A stretch of 64,000 nt of DNA from Phylloscopus collybita (GCA_027886175.1 JAJNNQ010000009.1:6549001-6613000), one strand, 5' to 3'; shown: positions 11,032-25,700, counted from the first letter of the stretch. Program-made: numbers and translations. The notes: generated by a model from the sequence alone, not told the origin.

Positions 11032-12280
11032 GTTACAGAAATGACTTTGTGAGCTTCTTTAAGGACCCCTTACTCTATACTTGGTGGTTTTGATAAAGTT
11101 CCTTGTAATTGAAGGATAGCATGAAGAAAAAAATAGAGCTGGATAGTTTTAATTTATTATTGCTCAGGGAGTTAATTTAAATTCAGAACCCCTAGAGTCT
11201 CCACTTTACTAGAAGAGACAGTGTATTTTGCAGAAGGATTTAATTTCAGGAATGCTTAAAGCAGAAAGTTTTTTCTCCCACCCAATACTTCCAGTACTTT
11301 TTTTTTGCTGCAGAGCCAGACAGTTCTTGTGACCTTTTGAAGCCAAGCTGTATCTTCTCTTCTCTTGGTGCAGTGCTGCTGCTGACAGCCCCAGGCATGT
11401 GGCATTTGTACACAGGGTGGAATGCAGGTTGGTAGCATGTGAAATTCACAGCCAAGTCCTCCCTGGAAGAGAAATGGTAAAATCATGTTAGTGTAGTGCT
11501 GTCTCTGGGCATGCAAGGTGACAGAGAAATCCTGGTAATGATCCCCACATCTCCAGAGCTTCTCACACCTGAGCCACTGATTTCTTTGAGTGTAATTCTG
11601 TGTATATTCTAAGTCAGTAGTTTTGAACTGAGTCTCAGAACAACTCTCTGAAGACATGTCTGGATTTCATTCCAGAAATGGAAACACAGTTTATCTTGCT
11701 TGTAATGTAGAATCCTATTAGGTAACATCAAAGCTCAAATTTCAAATTCAGCTAGCTGAATCTAGCTGATGAATGGACTCTCTGGAATATTCTGAAAATC
11801 CTGTGTAATACTCTCTCCAGATGGCAACCTCATATTTAGAAACCAGTTATGTCTCTTTACCCAGAACTAGTTAGTAGGTAACTCCTGGGTGATCTGAACA
11901 TCTGATAGACATTCCCCATTTTCAGAGAAATAGTTATAAAATGTGGAAGTATTTCCATTAAGAGTGACCATGTGGTTTCTGTGCCCTCCTTTGCACCTGC
12001 CCCAGGCTGGAACCCAAAGACAAGAGCTCCTCCTGTGGCAGTGGGACTCATAGTTTGCACACAGATCTCACCCTGATGAAACAAAGCACTTGCAGAGCTG
12101 AAGGAGGCTAACAGGAATCCCAGCTTAGTTCAAAGTTTAGTACAAAGGTAATTTAAAAGCAGAAAAGCTTTGAGGCTGTTGAGCCTTTTGTGAGGCAGAG
12201 AAGCATAAAGGATGTTTTCTCTTTGGAACTGGCACAAGGTAGGACATTTGCCCTTGCTCCTCTTGGTCTACAGATAGAGA

Positions 12281-12291
12281 CCCCCCCCCCC
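12281..12291. repeat. C11 homopolymer
   Basis: Eleven consecutive C bases read directly from the sequence, flanked by mixed sequence. The length is prone to slippage and sequencing error. Confidence 0.85.
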
Positions 12292-12955
12292 TTACCTAAA
12301 ACAATGTTCTGCTCAGTCCTTCCCTGGCCAGGACTCAGTGCATGAGAGAAGAGGGGAGTAAATGTGGAGGGGCAAGACACCTGCCCTCTGCAGGCTGGCT
12401 GAGTTCCTGGCAAATCAGGGCTCCTGACAGAGAAACCAGAGCTGCAGCCTTCCAGGGATTTATGTGCTGAGCGTGGTAAGCAGGGGCTGCAATCACTTTG
12501 ACTGAGAGCAGTGCTGCAGACAAAGTGTCACAGCAGTGTTGGAGGCAGGATTTAAAAGAGAAGCCCAGAGATGTGCACTGGTGCAAAAGAAGGGATCGTT
12601 CTCCACATTCTCATCAAGCATGGCATCTGAAATTTCCGAACTTTCCAGAACCTGCTTTTGAGAGCAGTGCAATGAAATGCAGATGGAAGAGGTGGTTGTG
12701 AATAATCCCTGTGTTCCTCAGCTGAAGCTGTGCAGAAGATGGGAGGTCTCAGGAGGCTGTGTGCTGTGCTTGTTCCCAAAGAAGATAGGGAAGAGACAGA
12801 AGCATCTTCTGCAAACTGGTACTTGCTGATTTAAAGAATAAGGGGAAATTAATTTGCAGGTGCTTTTACCATCTAAGGAGAAAGGCAACACTCACTTAAA
12901 GAGTGTTCTTTGCAGAAAACATTAATTAGAGGTGGAAAACTAATATCAATTGCAA

Positions 12956-12975
12956 ATATATATATGTGTGTGTAT
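12956..12975. repeat. Short AT/TG dinucleotide microsatellite
   Basis: A run of alternating AT followed by alternating TG, about 20 bp in total. It is a compound purine-pyrimidine alternating repeat, likely length-polymorphic. Confidence 0.8.
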
Positions 12976-15900
12976 AATACATATAAAATATTTAGACTCA
13001 CTTTTGCTGTATTAAACATTTTGAATAAATAATTCCTGGCTGCAGTGGATGAAGCAGATGGGTCTGCTAAACTTCTGAAAAGTCACTGTGATTTTCCAAT
13101 GTCTGATTCTCTTTCTGCCTTGAACTGGCTTGGAGTTCTGTTCAGAACATGCACCTCCACATAGGCAAAGGAAGGAATTCATTTTACCCCATATGCTCAT
13201 GGTAATTTGTTGACTGCTGAAGAAGGCTCCCACAATAGAGGGGCCTTTGGTCCAATGTGAACAAGCTTCTGTGCTCTTGCTGTGTTTTCTATGTATGTGG
13301 CTGGAAACAAGTTGAAGTTATTAACTTGCTGAATTCCAGAGGGGAGGAATGAAAAACACCAGGAGGCTTTTAAAAAGTCACTTAATCATTCTCATGATTC
13401 TTGAGGAGACTGAAGCACATGGTAGTCTTTGCAGAGTCCACTTGCCTCTAACCTGTGTCATTCCCTCCATCACTGAGCTGGGTGGTAAAGGATCCTTGAA
13501 TCATGTCATTCCAGTTGGCCATTGAGCTCGAAGATGCTGGAGAGGAAAAGCAAAAGCCCCAGTGGCAGCACGGAGCAGCCACCCATGGTGGAACTTTATA
13601 CACTGAGGAACCCCAAGTGCCTGCTTGCCCTGTCTGTGTCCCTAGCAGATAAAAAAAGAATTAACATTGATGATGCTCATAAATGCCTGTTATTAAATCT
13701 CCAGTTCCCTGCATCCATCATTATGTTTCCCATGCAATAGCTCCTTTCAGAGAAGTCTCCAGTGAATGATGGACTGTTTGTTCAGTCTGTCTAGTCTCAA
13801 TGCATTCTTTGGACTCCATATCATGGTTCTGTTCATGCTGAAATCATCAGAGCTGTTTTCTCAACACTGTGGCCCAATGTCTGCCCTTATATGCCCACAT
13901 GGGAATCTCCATGATCTCACTGAAAACCACATGAGGTGACCCAGGCCTGTTTCACAGAACACAATGCTTTGTTTCCTCTGTGTGCCTAAAACAGCTGCCT
14001 TCTGGATCTCCTACAGTTCCCTTACAGTGCTGTGAAAGGTTTTCCTGGACAGAGCAAAGCTCCTGTGCCCCATCCCTAGAAATACAGAACAGGGCACTGA
14101 GGGCTAAAGGAATTTGATCCTTTAAATTGTGTTTCTCAAGCTGATCACAAGCTCAAAGTTAAATATTATCCATAGTTCAAGTACTGACCATGTGAAATAG
14201 CAAACAGAAGCCCAGCCTTTTTATAGTGGTGCAGAAGGTATTTCATCATCTTAAAAGTATCAAGATACTAAAGATAGATGGTGCCTGCAGCACGGATTAC
14301 TGAATATATCTGGTTTTTCTAACTGTTGGTACACCAACCTGCTTTTACCAGTTTGTACATTATAGATGGGGACAGAATGACACATCTCAAGGGGATAGAT
14401 TCTCTTTACATCAGATTTCATTCCATAATAAATGAAAAAGGAGAGGTAAAACTACAAATCTACATTTTTTTTTCTCCCCACAGAAACACAAGAATGGTAA
14501 CAAGTCCATCTTCCCTGATGTTTAATTCCTTTTCATTTTAATTGCTTAAGAAAGTGTCCCTGTACCTCACTTCTCAAGGTGTGTGTGGGAGTTGAATGTA
14601 AAGCAGACTGTAAAGCATGTAAAGCTCATCAGCAGCAGTTTGGTACAAGCCTGAAGAGGAATTTGGAAGCCAGGAATTCTTGAACTGTGGTACAGCTTTG
14701 CCACTTGAGTGCTTTCAGGGACTGCCCATGGCTTTTTTTCCCCATCTCTGGCCTCCAAATTTATCAAGGGAGAAATATTCTTTCCCTAAGAAGAATACAA
14801 GCCACTGTGCCTCAGTTGTGGATGTGTTAAAGGCAAATATTACTGTCTATGAAAATGACAAATTCTTCAAGTTCCAATTGTTTTAAAGTGAAACATCATA
14901 ACTCTGTCTGACTTCTGGCATTAAATATACAAAAAATTATTGTCTAATTATTGGCTGCTTAGCTAACACTTGGGTAATATATACAGGCAATAAAGAGGTA
15001 AGTGTTATACATTTAGGCCATTTATCAAGTCACCAATTTTCCTACTTAGAAACTAATGAAAAACTTTATTTCAAACTCAGGTCCACATTTCTAATGCCTC
15101 TTCCTGAGCTGTGCTTTTTATATTTCCTCCCCCCAAACAATCACATCAGTAAGTTTCAATACCAAGATGTGCAACAGCAAGGAAATGCCAAGGTTATTTT
15201 GTGAGCATTCACGAAGGAGGACAAAGGAGAAGGTTATAAATTTCTGTTCAGAGACTCGAGGTAAGATGTGATGTGCAAGGCCCATCATAACATGACCTTC
15301 TCTCTCTAAATAGGCTGCTGTATATTGCCTGCAAAAGAAAAGTAGTCCATGCCAAATAATGCTTGAATAATTGTGATTTCGAATTTGTGAAGCAATTCTG
15401 AAGAATGGATTGTAAGGACTGCAGAATACTTAATTGTTGTGCCAGAAAAACACACAACAAAAGCCAAGGAAAAGTGGCAAAATTTAAAACCCTCTTCTCA
15501 TTGCAAATAATCAACTATTTCCCATACATACAGTTATATAACAGGAGCAAACAATTTCATTATGATGTATTTTGGGTTGGATCTGGATGTAAATGAATTC
15601 CCTCATTGGATTTAATAAGTGTTGGACCTTGGTCAGTTCTCTAACAGCAAGTGCAAAGATGCAACACTTGAAGGAAAAAAAAAATCCAAACAAGTCATAG
15701 CAAAAGTTTGGGAAGACAAATATGATAAACTTGGGAAAATGCATTTAACTGCTTTCCATTTGACATGAGAACTGATTTACTCCATGCCCATTTAAAACTT
15801 TAATTGCATGTGGCATGTAAGCAGGTTTTTTGAGTTGCCTCCTCAAGATCAATGCTGTGAGCAGAAAGAAGCTTTGGACTGAGTTTATTAGAGAAGTGCC

Positions 15901-18096
15901 CCTGTTGAGTCATGAGGTGCAGAAAGGACTGCCTGTCCTTCTAAACTCCTTCTCAGAGAGGAGTATGGATGTGGCTGGGTCCAATCCCAGTCCCAGACTT
16001 ACTCAAAGAGTTTTAGAGATGCAATTCAAACTTTTTACGACTTTGTTCCGTGGGATTAAGGATGGCAACCCAGATATATTAATAAGATTAATTATTTATT
16101 TTATTGATAAGTCTTATGATAATCGTTAAAATAAAATACCCTAATCAGAATTATTTATTACACAGTATAAATAACTATAGTTACTAGCATAGTGCACTAT
16201 TTTCTGAAGCAATATTGAAGCAATGGTATTAAAGACAGTAAGATAACTATTAAGTAGACACTGGATGTTACTCTCCCATACTAACAACTGTGGGCAAATC
16301 TCTTTCACTTGGCCTTGAGGAGCATCCCCACTCATGGGAGAATCTCACAGATGCTCTTAGGAAAGGTTTGCTAGAAGTCCCTGCCATTAAAAAGTGGGGT
16401 TTTATTGTATGAAATTATTGACTCTCAGTTTCTGTGCCAGCTGTGTCAGCTCAGCAGTCTTTAGCTCAGCAGCTTTAGATAAATTACCAGTACTATCACT
16501 TGTTGGTTTCTTTATCAGTAATTTGCCTGCTACATCCTCACTGGTGCCAGTTTCTGTGAGGAAACTTTGTTCTTCACATCCTCAGAACGTTTATCTTTGG
16601 GATTGATGAGTCAGGCTGGTCCTGGCATTCTTCAACACCAAAAGCAGTTCAGTGTCCCTTCATTCTTTACCCACCACTGATAACTTTTGCAAATAGGGTA
16701 AAGTTCCAGCTGTTTTAACCCCATGTAGTCAAAGCAACCTGCTATAATCAGTTGTCATTTAGACCCACAGTTTATTCATTTAAGGTCACCTAATGGCTCT
16801 TGTACGTTAAGACAGGAACTTCATCATCAAATTCAGTCTGCAATTAGCCAGTGTGGGGTTTTCTGGCTGAAACTGGCACACAGTTGGTCATTTGGATGCC
16901 CAAATACTCCTACCAGTCACTGACAGCCTGGAGAAAGCATCCTGGGTCACTGAGTGGCTCTGTGGGGAAGAGTCCTCCTGGCAAAGTGTTCTGGCACATG
17001 GAGCCTGGGAGAGTGAGCCATTTCCCTGGATGTGTCACTTCCCCAGGGTGTTCAGCAGGCTGTGCCTGGGCACTAGAACTGCCCTTGGGCCCATCCTTCC
17101 TAAAGAGAAAGGCACAGAAACACCTCTGCCTTTCTGCTGGGTCTGTGAGCCAAATGTTTATGGGGAAAAAGGTTCATATTCTGTAGGAACTGAGACCCCA
17201 AATTTAGTTTTGCCTGAGGCATTTGGGCTTGGCCCCTTAGGAAGGGTGTTCCCCTGCCCTGAACTGACTCCCAGCAGCCTTTAATAACATCCCAGCCTTG
17301 TACTGTCTGGCATTCATTGCACACAGCCACCCCTTCACCTCGAGACAGCCATACTGCAGGATTTGGGATGATCCCAGCATAATCCTGGTGTTTTGTTTGA
17401 TGCAAGGAAGAAGCAGATCTAAAATGCAGTTTGCTACTGCTACCTCAATACCGCCACTGTGATGAAATTACATGGAAACCACAGTGTGAAAGTCTCAAGG
17501 TCAGTCACAGAATCTTCCAGGTTGTTTGTGCAAACAAATCCAGCAGCCCAGAAGAAGAAATCATGGGATTTACACAAAAAGTGTAAGGTGAAATTTATAC
17601 ATCCAAATTGGTTCTCTTAATTTTGTGCCAGTTTTCATGCTTCAAGTCATGCTAGCTGCAAATTACAGCAGGAAATAGTGCAGAAATTGTATTAAATCTG
17701 AAAATCTGATAACTCCAGAGAGCTGAGGTTTTTAATGACTTTCATTGTTTCAGTAGATAAAATATGAAGAGCCCTACCGCAAAGATCCCAGCAGCCTGTA
17801 GTTAAAGAACTCCACCAACTTCCTCAGAGTTCAGCTACTGATTCATTTACTCTGGTGAATCAAAGGTTGCTTCTACTTCATGCCATTCATTACATTTTGA
17901 TGTAGACTTGGATGAGTTTGATGTGCCTCATTAAGCAAATCAGGTACTGGGCTCACACACACAGATGGCTCCTCAAACACTTCCTGAGGAAATGACTGTG
18001 GAGCTCAAGGGCCCTAGGTGTGGGCCAGAATCAAATCGATTTTGAGATGTTTTGCGAAGTTTTGCTTGGAAAGCAAGGCAGGAGAGATGTGCAAGG

Positions 18097-18104
18097 ATAC
18101 CTAC
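18097..18104. repeat. Left target-site duplication of LTR, ATACCTAC
   Basis: The eight bases ATACCTAC stand immediately left of the TG start at 18105 and recur exactly at 18650-18657, right of the CA end. Endogenous retroviruses usually duplicate 4-6 bp, so two of the matching bases may be chance. Confidence 0.65.
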
Positions 18105-18649
18105 TGTTGGAGAGGATGAAGTAGCTAGGCCCTGCAGAGATGATTTATTAGTGAAAGATTCTAAGAATATGAAACCTACAAGAGGAATAGAATTGAAAGC
18201 AAGATTTGAACTGTAGGGTGCTGGGCAGGAAGAAGGTGATTAGGTTAGCTGAAAAGACTGGGCTGGGTAATTCAGTGACACCCCTGCCAAGACAAAAGGA
18301 TGAATAAGGGGTTGGACCTTCTCAGGTATCAGGGATAAGGTAGTTTTTCGGGATTTTGGTATGTAGAGTAGTATTGTAATGTTGTAGTTCCCATAGGCTA
18401 TATGTAGATTCTGTAGGTTTTGTATCTTGAAGTGATTGGTTGATGCTCATTAGAATATTCATGATAGAAAGGGTTAAAATGGAATGTAACAGGTAAATCA
18501 CTCTCTTGCTCTCCTGGATCCCTGTCCCTTTAGACTTATGGACTCTTCCCCAGTTAGGCTGCCTTCCCACGACCAATAAACCACGTGTCCCAAATAGTAT
18601 CCTGGTCTTCAGATCATCTCTCTCATGGGACACTAACAGTGCGTTTCCA
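18105..18649 (+). mobile_element. Solo LTR of an endogenous retrovirus, 545 bp
   Basis: The element begins TGTTGGAGAGG and ends GTTTCCA, so it has the TG...CA ends of LTRs. Exact copies of ATACCTAC flank it. An AATAAA at 18575-18580 lies in the last fifth, where the R region is expected, and sets the + orientation. No gag, pol or env frame sits next to it, and no second LTR was found nearby, so it looks like a solo LTR left by recombination. A long antisense frame across its right part and flank (18322-18831) is not convincing as a gene. Family assignment was not possible without a repeat library. Confidence 0.7.
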
Positions 18650-18657
18650 ATACCTAC
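18650..18657. repeat. Right target-site duplication of LTR, ATACCTAC
   Basis: Exact copy of the bases at 18097-18104, directly after the LTR end. Confidence 0.65.
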
Positions 18658-21600
18658 ACCTACAGATGAGCAGAGGGAGAGAGACTGAGTGGATGAACTG
18701 GCTGGAGCAGTGAGCCAAGATACAATGCTCCAGATCCACTGCTCTAGAGGTTCTTCCTGTAACAACTGTTTCAGCTCTGCCATCACAGGAATCAATATGT
18801 GCCACCAAAGTACAAACAATAAATCTTGCAAGGTGCTACAATAGCAGCTTGCTTAAAACAACATACATCCATGCTTAACAGCTTTGGAAAATTGGACCTT
18901 GAGGGCTCAGCACGCTTTGGGATTCATTGCTTAGTGAGTTTTGCTCTCTGTTCAATGGAGTCATTATTCAAGCCATGACAGTATTTTCCACTACATATCC
19001 ATGTGTTTGGAACCGCTGAGAAAAGATCTCCTCCAGATGGAAATGTAATGTGCAAACTACCCAAATGCTATTTTTGGAAACAGCATTTGCAGAACCGTTG
19101 TTTGGGACTTTACAATAGGCCCTGCTGAAAAAGTGACACTCTGGATGGGAAAGGTTGACAGAAACAGAAGGGCTCCAGTCCATTCCTTGAGGACAAATAT
19201 TTCAAAAAGATATTTAGAAAAGCAAGTTGGGGATTTAACTTGAAGAACTTTGGAGGTGAAACATTCAAAGATAATTTTTAATAAATGAAGATATAAGCAG
19301 GTGTTGCTGTAGTTAGCAGCCCAGATCTATCCATCAGGAATCTCTGAGGAAGTGGGAAGGGGCAAGGCTTCAGGCTGACTCCTGTCAAACCTGGCATGAA
19401 GTGTTGGAAACTGGGGCTGGGAAAGTTGTGGAGAGGGGTTGAACAAACCAACAGCTTCCTCAGCCTGCAGATTTCATAGATAGAGAGGGCATTCCTTAGG
19501 GTGTCCCTAAAAGGGTTTTTATCTAGGGACTGAAAATATTGTGGATGAGAAAAAAGGGGTCTAGGCAGATCACAATGGGATTTAAGCTGTGTTAAGCTGA
19601 TACATTTTCTTGGAAAACAGGTGCTCTTTGTATCATTGTAAGTTAAAATGTTGGCATTTACACAGTTTAGCTGGAATATAAACCATTTATTTATTGTCTG
19701 GAAAAGCATGACTAGGCTATTGCCATTTTAGGCTCTGTTTTGGGATGCTGGAGTGGTCTTCTGGAATGGATTAACCTGTACTATTAATCAATTCCTTCAC
19801 CTCACTTTTAAGGTAACTGTTAAGGAGTAAGCTCCTTAGTGGAACCAGATATTAGGAACTTTCAGACAAAGCATAGGTATCTGTGACTACCTCACAATAT
19901 AGCACATGCAAGATCACTCAAGAATTTGAACTGTGTGAAAGGGGCTTGAGGGTGTCAATATATAAATCTGGTTGTCAGTCATAGTCTGGTTTCTTTTTGT
20001 TTTAGAGTGATTCATTTTGACAATGTCTTGAGTATACTTAGACCTCTGAGTCCTTCCTTTGCCTGCTGGCTCTTTGGCTGCCACATTTGTGTAGACAACC
20101 AGGTTACATTTGCCGACGATTATTTTGTTTCCATGTATTTGTTAGCTTGGTGCAACTTCACATTGCCCCCTGAGTTTTTACTACATTTAAGTTTGAATTT
20201 GCCTCTCTGGGAGTTTGAAAGCACCATTCTTACAAATTTGTAATGGAAAAGAGGCAACCAAATCTTTTACCTGTTTTCATTTTCTGAGTCATCTAACTTA
20301 CAGAGGCTCATCACTGTGTGGAACCTGTGAATCTTTCACATTCTTTTCATTGATTTCAGCTTCTTGATCAGCTTGCATCACCAGATTTCAACAGAAATGT
20401 AAGTGCTGAGGCTGGAAGTCTGTCACAGTTTTTCAAGGCTGGCTTGTTTTTCCCTTTGGGTATTTTCTAGAATATCTTCTTATACATAATGCATCTCTTT
20501 CTCCATAGGCTTCTGTTTCACAGTTCTCCAAAGCCTTGGCGCTTCCTTGTCAATAAAGGTTGGCACGCTTTCAGTCACAGGGCTTTGGAGTTTTATTCTT
20601 TTGTGCTGAAAGAGTCACTGCTAGAAAAAGCCTGAGGAAGGCACAGCTATATGTGATAAGGAAGGTTTATGTCATTAGAAAGGGAAGCTTATCTTAAATA
20701 GTGTTCTAATAATTAGGTTTTATTGGGTTTTGTTGTTTCTGCCCAAGAAGAGTCTAAAAGTAGTGGTAAGGACTGAACTGGAAAATACAAATGGAAGTGC
20801 AGAAAGAAAATGGCATAGGTTTGCTCAGCTTGCTGGCAAGTGCATCAAGGAGTTGAAAAAGAAAATTTGGTCAATGTTTTCAGCTTTATCAATAACTTAC
20901 GTTTTCATTGAGGAACATGATTTTTCAAGTTGACAATGTTCTATTGAGTTTCTGCATAAATAGTAGTTAATGATCCAAGGTACAGATCATTAATGATCCA
21001 TTGTGGTTGAGGGGGAATAGAAATGCCAGTGGAGGAATGTGCTGCAAGCAATTGCATCCAAGTAACCTAGAGGCCCACCTGCTCCTGGAATAGATGGGGA
21101 GAACTCAGTGTTCAGGGAACAAAATGCCAGGAGGCAGTGGAAGTGATTGAAATTCCTGAGAACCTGTGCTGTTGCTGGGGAACAGAACAGCAGTGGTGGG
21201 ACAAGTGGAGTCCTGTCTTTCAAGACATTAAGTGGGCATGACTCATCAACCACACTGTTTGTGTATGAATGGTGCTATCTTAGAGGCTTCAGCTAAACTG
21301 GGATACTCACACAAGAGGGGCAGCCTGGAACATATTAAAATCCAGGGGCAGGGAGGTAGAAAAGGAAGGATACAGAGATCACCACTATGTTGTCCTCACG
21401 CTGCCAGTGCTCCCACCAGGGTACAGCAGCCAGTCAGTACCATTCTGGGCTCTCCACCCTGTCCTCTGAATGGCCAAAACTGACTGTACAAAAGCTGAAG
21501 AAAGGAAAAGGAAGAGCTCAGCTGTCCTGTGCATCTCTGTCCCTGAGCTTTGCAATATCTTGAGAAAAAAAAGGGACCAACTTCTATAGTTTTAGAAGAG

Positions 21601-22724
21601 GGAGTTGTCCCCACTGATGGTGGGGAAAGACAGCATTTTATGTGCTATTAGGTTGGGTTGTTACAGTGCTTCCCCACTACTTATTACCACTGCAGAAAAT
21701 ACACATCTTTTAAGAGCTACTCCTTCTATTGCTGTCTGAGAATTGAACTAATTTTATGACACTGGCATCCAAAAATATGGGGCCTTACAGACACCTAAGG
21801 CACAACTGCAGGGCTCAGTTCAGATCTTGGTGTGTCAGTTCCACTGAGGCAAGTGTGATCAACAATCAGGTTCAGCCTCTCAAAGAATAAGTGGTAGAAA
21901 GAGAAAAAGGTGTATCCCTTTGGCCAGCAGTGATCTCTGTGGACATTCAGGAAGCCAAGTGCATTGTTTGACCTCAGTGCTCAGCCTCAGAGAGCCAGCA
22001 AGACCAAACTGATGCATAGGAGCAAATGACAGTAAGTACGTCTGTGTGCTTTTGGATCTGCAAGCATCTTTATATAAATATCATTCAGCTGGTGGAGGCT
22101 TGCAGGGCATTATTTTTGATAGAATTATCTCCTTTGCGTTTAGGATCTGTTTGATTTCCTGAAGAAGACATGGGGGGCTGTGTCATGCACATAGTCCCTG
22201 CTTCAGAGCCATTAGCACACTTGGTATAATTATAAATGCACTGAGCTACAGTTCAGACCTTATGAAAGTTTATTTCTTTCACTCTGGCAACCTTTCAGAT
22301 GTGGAAGTACAATATTCAGCCCCACATCTGAACTCCTGAAGGGATCACTTTTTTTTTCCTGGCTGGAATGACACTTTCAGCAGAATCTGTGACTCTTCAA
22401 GCAAAACAAAAAGATTATTGGGTCAATAGCTCTTCCATTTGTAAATCTCAAACTTCTGCATTTGTTTTAAGGAAGAAAGCTGCACAAACACGTATCTCAG
22501 CCAATTGCTCACACACAACTGTACTGATATAGCGTGTATCTCTTGAAGTCAGCCATCAGTTGAAAGTAGATTCTGGTTTACAGGAAAATGTCTGATTTGG
22601 TCTTTGAACTTCTACTTCTGGCTCACCAGTATCTGAAACCTCTGAAGTTTTTCCCCCTGAAGTGGTAAAATGGATGGTCAAGGTGAGGTTTTTCTTGGAT
22701 ACAGTCCTGTTTGCTTTACAAAAA

Positions 22725-22772
22725 CTGTATTTAATGTCCTTTCTCATGATCTGTATTTAATGTCCTTTCTCA
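22725..22772. repeat. Direct duplication of 22 bp, period 26 bp
   Basis: The sequence starting CTGTATTTAATGTCC and ending TTTCTCA occurs at 22725-22746 and again, identical, at 22751-22772. It is a recent local tandem duplication with no sign of a mobile element. Confidence 0.85.
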
Positions 22773-25700
22773 CTGAGCACTGCAGCACTGTTACAATTCA
22801 AGACCTTTTCTCTACTGCCATCTTTGAGAACCAGCTCCACATCTTCCTGTTCCCTGGTTAAGGAGTTCTGCTCATCTGTGAAGTCAGTGAGTAGAAAGAT
22901 CTATTTGTTGGGTTGCTGAACCCGTAGTAAAAACCACACTTCAAATCTGCTGTTTACATTACTTTAATTCTAGGAGGGTTACAGGAAGGCTGCAGCAGAA
23001 GACAGGAATGGGAAAGATAACACAGTTGATGATTCAGAAGCAAAATTCACCACTACAAAAGATCTGTATGCATTATTTATAGGGCAGGCTGGCACTGCTT
23101 CTTTGAAATCACTCTGCCCTCATGTTTTGGCTGCTATTCTGTAAGTCTGCAGAGAAGTGGGAGACAAGATGATGCAGCAGAGGGGACGTGTGAGAGTCTG
23201 GGCAGAAGGCCATTTAGATGGGTGGTTAATGAATCAAAAGAAAGAAACCCTGGATGTTTCCTGTGTATTTCAATGAGTGCCGTTTCTCAAGGTTTACCTG
23301 AGGTTAGTTAAAATCCTGGTCCCTGCACATAGAAGTACAGCAGAGTTGGAGAGGTACATTTCTCTTTACGCAGGAAGGAGCTATGCCTGGTCTCATGGGA
23401 TAGGTGTGTCCATAAATTCTTTACTCAAGAAGGCAAAGGCTTCCCACTTAACAATGTAAGGCTTGCTTTCTGTGCCATGAGTTCAACACCTGACAAACTC
23501 CCTGCTCATCAGCATTTTCACTGAGGTCAGTCTGTTTCCTGCTGGAGGTTTTGTGCATGTGTTGTTAGGGACTTGCTTTGCCACTCACTTGCTGTGAGAT
23601 ACACAGCCTCTGGCCCTCCTAGAAGCATGTACCTGCTATGTACAGTCCATTTAATTTGCCCCCCTGTTTGATTTCTGTGTTGAACTCTTGGTGTTGTTGA
23701 CTTGTAGCAATTACAGAGTTTTCTGCCAATTAGGCAGTGGAGATGAGCAGCCATGGGCTCCCAAAGTGCCCTTCTGATACTCTGGCTGCTCAGTGCGCTG
23801 CTGAGCTGCCGCAGGCTATTGCAGAGCTGTTGGCACTAGCATTTTTCTTCTGCTTGCTGAGGGCTTTTGGGTCAGCCTGCAGCCTCACAAAATCTATTCA
23901 AGGAAAAATTAGAGTTGAAGCTAGTTCTTGCATAAAAGCAAGAGGGAGAAAAAGGCCAAAAACTACCCATTCTTCTGTAGCAATTGTCGGGAAAGAGGAA
24001 TTTTCTCTCTACATTAAAAACACCATTATAGTTCACTGGGGAACATGATGTGGTGTTCTTCACTTATGTAGGGCTCCCAGATACAGCTTCTGGGCTCATC
24101 AGAAGCCAACTCAGCCTCCAGAGCAGTTTTGGCAAGACCTGTAATCCCCATGTGCCCCACTTCCCAATCAGTTGACTGAAACTCAGATTCCCTTTTTCTA
24201 ATGCCTGCCCAGTTTCTCTTGGAAGCAATTTGGGTTAATAGCTGCCCTATCAATTTGCAGTGACCTGTAGGAGGAGTGCACCAGATTTCAGGTGCTAGCA
24301 AAAACTTCTGTATTTCAGTATTAATACTAAAAATTGCTCTGCTGCAAAACCGAGTATAGACCAGTTTCCTCTGTCTAAATGCCAGGAGAAGTGTTCAAAC
24401 CCAGCAGAACAGAGTACAAGGGCTACCAGCAGCTCTCACAGCTACCAGCAGAGCCCTGCACCATCCTGCCTGCTCTAGAAAGTGGATGTTAATGTTGCAT
24501 ATTTATGCTGCCTTCTTTTGATCTGTAGTTCTGTAGAGTCATCCCTCTGTCACCTGACTTGGCTGTGCCTTTTTTTCCCCCTTACTTACTTTTTCTTCAT
24601 TTTGTCCACTGTTGACCAACGTTCTGGTAAAGCAGAAGTTTCACAATTCTTCATACTGTTTGCCAAGTCCTGCTGGAGCAGGACTCTCCTAGATATTAAC
24701 TGGGTTTTGTGTAGCAAAATACTCACTTTAGCCATACTTCATTATCTGCAATTAAATCTGCAGATAAACAGCCTTTTATCTACTGATAACTTCTGTCTTG
24801 ATACTTGCCTGAAGAAATCTTTGAACTATAAGCACAAATGAGGACTGGATTTACTAGGAAATGGCCCCTCTCATGTAGCTGGCCATGTATTTTTTAGTTA
24901 TGATCATGATGTCCTTTATTTAAACATGCCTAAATAAACTGATGTGTCAGTCACCACATACCAAGACTGCCAACTTTCTAACAAGGCAGATAAAACAAAT
25001 TCTCTCCAGTACCAGGATGTGGAGAGAGGAATAGAAGCTGCAGAGCAGAAGAAGGTGTGATGACCATTGCACACCTTAGTGTGCATAACCAAAGTTGACA
25101 CTCATTACAGAACAAGCCAGCAGCTAAACTCCTTCTGGAGAGGTTAGGCACAGGCTAGATAGGCTTGTGGTGGTATGGAACCTCACTGTGCACATCCTGC
25201 ACTCAGAGCAGGGCCTCAGACTTCCTGCTGGCAGTGCCAGGGCTGTGTAACTGTGCCCTCAGGCAGCAAACTCTATCAACAAAAGCCTGAGCTAAAAATC
25301 ACCCCAAATGCATCTTCTGGATGCTTTTTCTAGCCATTCAGCACCACTCCAGTCTTATCAGGTGCCATCTCAGCCACCTTGCCTTCTCTGATCAGGCTCT
25401 GCTGTCCTGAGTAACCCAGAGCCAAGCCAGGGAGGCCAGAGAAAATGGAGAGGTAAAACTGTGGGCACTGTGAGGAAGGGCTCCTCAAAAATACCTCAGG
25501 CGTGTGCTTAGCACAGGAGAACCTTCTAACACTGCTAGAACCAAGAATGCAAGGGTTCAAGGAAAAAGAACATGTAACTGGCATCATCCTCCACAAGACA
25601 AGTGATGTCAAAATTGAAAGAAATAAAAACAATGTCTAACTTTGTGGCCTCCTCTAGTTTGCTTCTATAAAGACTCCCTTTAAACTTCCTGTCATCCCAT

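Larger units (their letters stand above)
11032..18096. other. Intergenic or intronic DNA without recognised genes
   Basis: No reading frame here resembles a known protein, and no clear exon with good splice sites and coding bias was found. It contains a C11 run (12281-12291), a short AT/TG microsatellite (12956-12975) and AT-rich unique DNA. The longest frames, about 100-130 codons, are of ordinary chance character. Confidence 0.6.

Noticed and set aside
18322..18831. 169-codon antisense open frame
   Set aside because: It runs across the solo LTR and beyond its edge, resembles no retroviral or cellular protein, and has no promoter or splice context.
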